NCBI GenBank assembly: GCA_007120685.1
Contig: SKNG01000343.1
Span: 1-6,744 of the forward strand
Direction of reading: 5' to 3'
Source of the DNA: Paracoccaceae bacterium
GTDB taxonomy: Bacteria; Pseudomonadota; Alphaproteobacteria; Rhodobacterales; Rhodobacteraceae
Length of the DNA stretch: 6,744 nt
Below are positions 5,996 through 6,744 of the stretch, one piece after another. Under the pieces are notes generated by a model that saw nothing but the letters and a program-made list of their open reading frames with translations, made no database searches and was not told the origin of the DNA. Within the stretch, counting starts at the first letter, position 1; each line of letters opens with the position of its first letter. The translations under genes and the position numbers were made by a program.

Positions 5996-6744
5996 TTACG
6001 TCCAGCCCAGCGCCGCCCCGTTGCGCAGGATCGCCCGGGCCTGATCGGTGAAATGATCGCGGTCGCCGGGATGCGCGGCGCCTTCGTGCAGGACCAGCGG
6101 CGCGAGCAGGGTGAAGGGCGCGCGCGCGCCCTTGCGCGTCAGCACCAGCACGCGGCCCGCCGCCCTCCCCTCTCGCGCCACCAGCGGACGGACCTGCGCC
6201 GACCCCCGCCCGGCCAGCGCCGCCAGGATGTCCGGCAGCCGCTCGGCGCGGTGGATCAGGCACAGATACCCGCCGGGCTTCAGCCGCCGCAGCCCGGCAT
6301 CGATCCAGGCATCAAGCGGGGTATCCTCGCGCCGCGCGCCGGCCCGGCCCGGATCCCGCGCGGCGGGTGCGCCGGCGGCGAAAAAGGGCGGGTTCATCAG
6401 CACATGGTCGAAGCGCGCGGCGCGCAGCCAGGGCGGCAGCGCGACCAGATCGGCGGTGACGATCCGCGCCGCCAAAGCATTCTGCGCCGCGTTGCGCCGG
6501 GCCAGATCGGCATAGGCCGGCTGGCGCTCCACCCCGGTCAGCGCCAGCCCCGGCACCCGCCAGCCCAGCGCCAGCAGCGCCGCCCCCGCGCCGCAACCCA
6601 GTTCCAGCACCGCCTGCCCCGCCCGCGCCGGCACCGCCGCCGCCAGAAACAGCGCATCGGTCGCCGCGCGATAGCCGGTGACCGGCTGCCAGAGCCGCAG
6701 CGCACCGTCAAGGAACCGATCCTCGCGCAGGGCGCTGTCGGCAA
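5996..6744 (-). CDS. TrmN6-like N6-adenine methyltransferase, N-terminus cut off by window edge
   Basis: A class I AdoMet-dependent methyltransferase fills the right end on the minus strand, stopping with TAA at 5996-5998. From the edge 248 residues are visible, beginning ADSALREDRFLDGALRLWQP; relatives start just before this, so probably fewer than ten residues are missing. Counting from the edge: LWQPVTGYRAATDALFLA (17-34), the AdoMet loop VLELGCGAG (45-53), the ribose-binding acid E72 in TGVE, and the catalytic NPPF motif of N6-adenine methylases (117-120), followed by LKPGGYLCLIH. This order matches COG4123/TrmN6 (E. coli YfiC), which makes m6A at position 37 of valine tRNA1. The tRNA substrate is inferred from the family; RsmC-type rRNA or other N6-methylases share NPPF. 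A GTG at 6634 is an internal codon, since homology continues upstream of it. Very GC- and alanine-rich, but without any break. Confidence 0.88.
   Translation of the reverse strand, partial: ADSALREDRFLDGALRLWQPVTGYRAATDALFLAAAVPARAGQAVLELGCGAGAALLALGWRVPGLALTGVERQPAYADLARRNAAQNALAARIVTADLVALPPWLRAARFDHVLMNPPFFAAGAPAARDPGRAGARREDTPLDAWIDAGLRRLKPGGYLCLIHRAERLPDILAALAGRGSAQVRPLVAREGRAAGRVLVLTRKGARAPFTLLAPLVLHEGAAHPGDRDHFTDQARAILRNGAALGWT

Overview
The window reads as ordinary chromosome of a high-GC alphaproteobacterium of the Rhodobacteraceae, most likely Paracoccus or a near relative. This is an inference from strong GC bias at third codon positions, from the family-typical wording of every recognised protein (for example the SVNGQKGQFAQ stretch of PhaB), and from a Rhodobacteraceae-like intergenic repeat. 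No 16S or other taxonomic marker is present. I see no tRNA, rRNA, CRISPR array, transposase, phage gene or integration scar.

Layout, left to right. (1) Bases 1-1312, minus strand: argH (argininosuccinate lyase), cut off by the left edge about 25 codons before its stop. (2) Bases 1500-2366, plus: a single-domain EAL protein, probably a cyclic-di-GMP phosphodiesterase, divergent from argH. (3) Bases 2367-2667: a 301-base gene-free stretch with two hairpins, a short direct repeat and a good candidate promoter for the next gene. (4) Bases 2668-3840 and 3938-4660, plus: phaA (acetyl-CoA acetyltransferase) and phaB (acetoacetyl-CoA reductase), the two enzymes that turn acetyl-CoA into (R)-3-hydroxybutyryl-CoA for polyhydroxybutyrate storage. 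A 97-base gap with a strong inverted repeat separates them. (5) Bases 4685-4771: a nested inverted repeat with a tail that looks like a dispersed intergenic element and probably ends the phaAB transcript. (6) Bases 4802-5674, plus: a ten-helix DMT/EamA exporter of the YddG type. (7) Bases 5678-5845, minus: a 55-residue YdcH/DUF465 protein, convergent with the exporter across a 3-base gap that is the loop of a hairpin. (8) Bases 5996-6744, minus: a TrmN6-like N6-adenine methyltransferase, cut off by the right edge near its N-terminus.

The only clear metabolic unit is phaA-phaB. PHB synthase (phaC), depolymerase, phasin and the PhaR regulator are not here; in Paracoccus-type genomes they sit at a separate locus. 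The other genes are unrelated housekeeping or accessory functions.

I did not find a new multi-gene system. The points worth a second look are non-coding: the stop-codon hairpin between the convergent genes, the nested repeat after phaB, the 22-bp perfect palindrome before phaA, and the inverted repeat between phaA and phaB.
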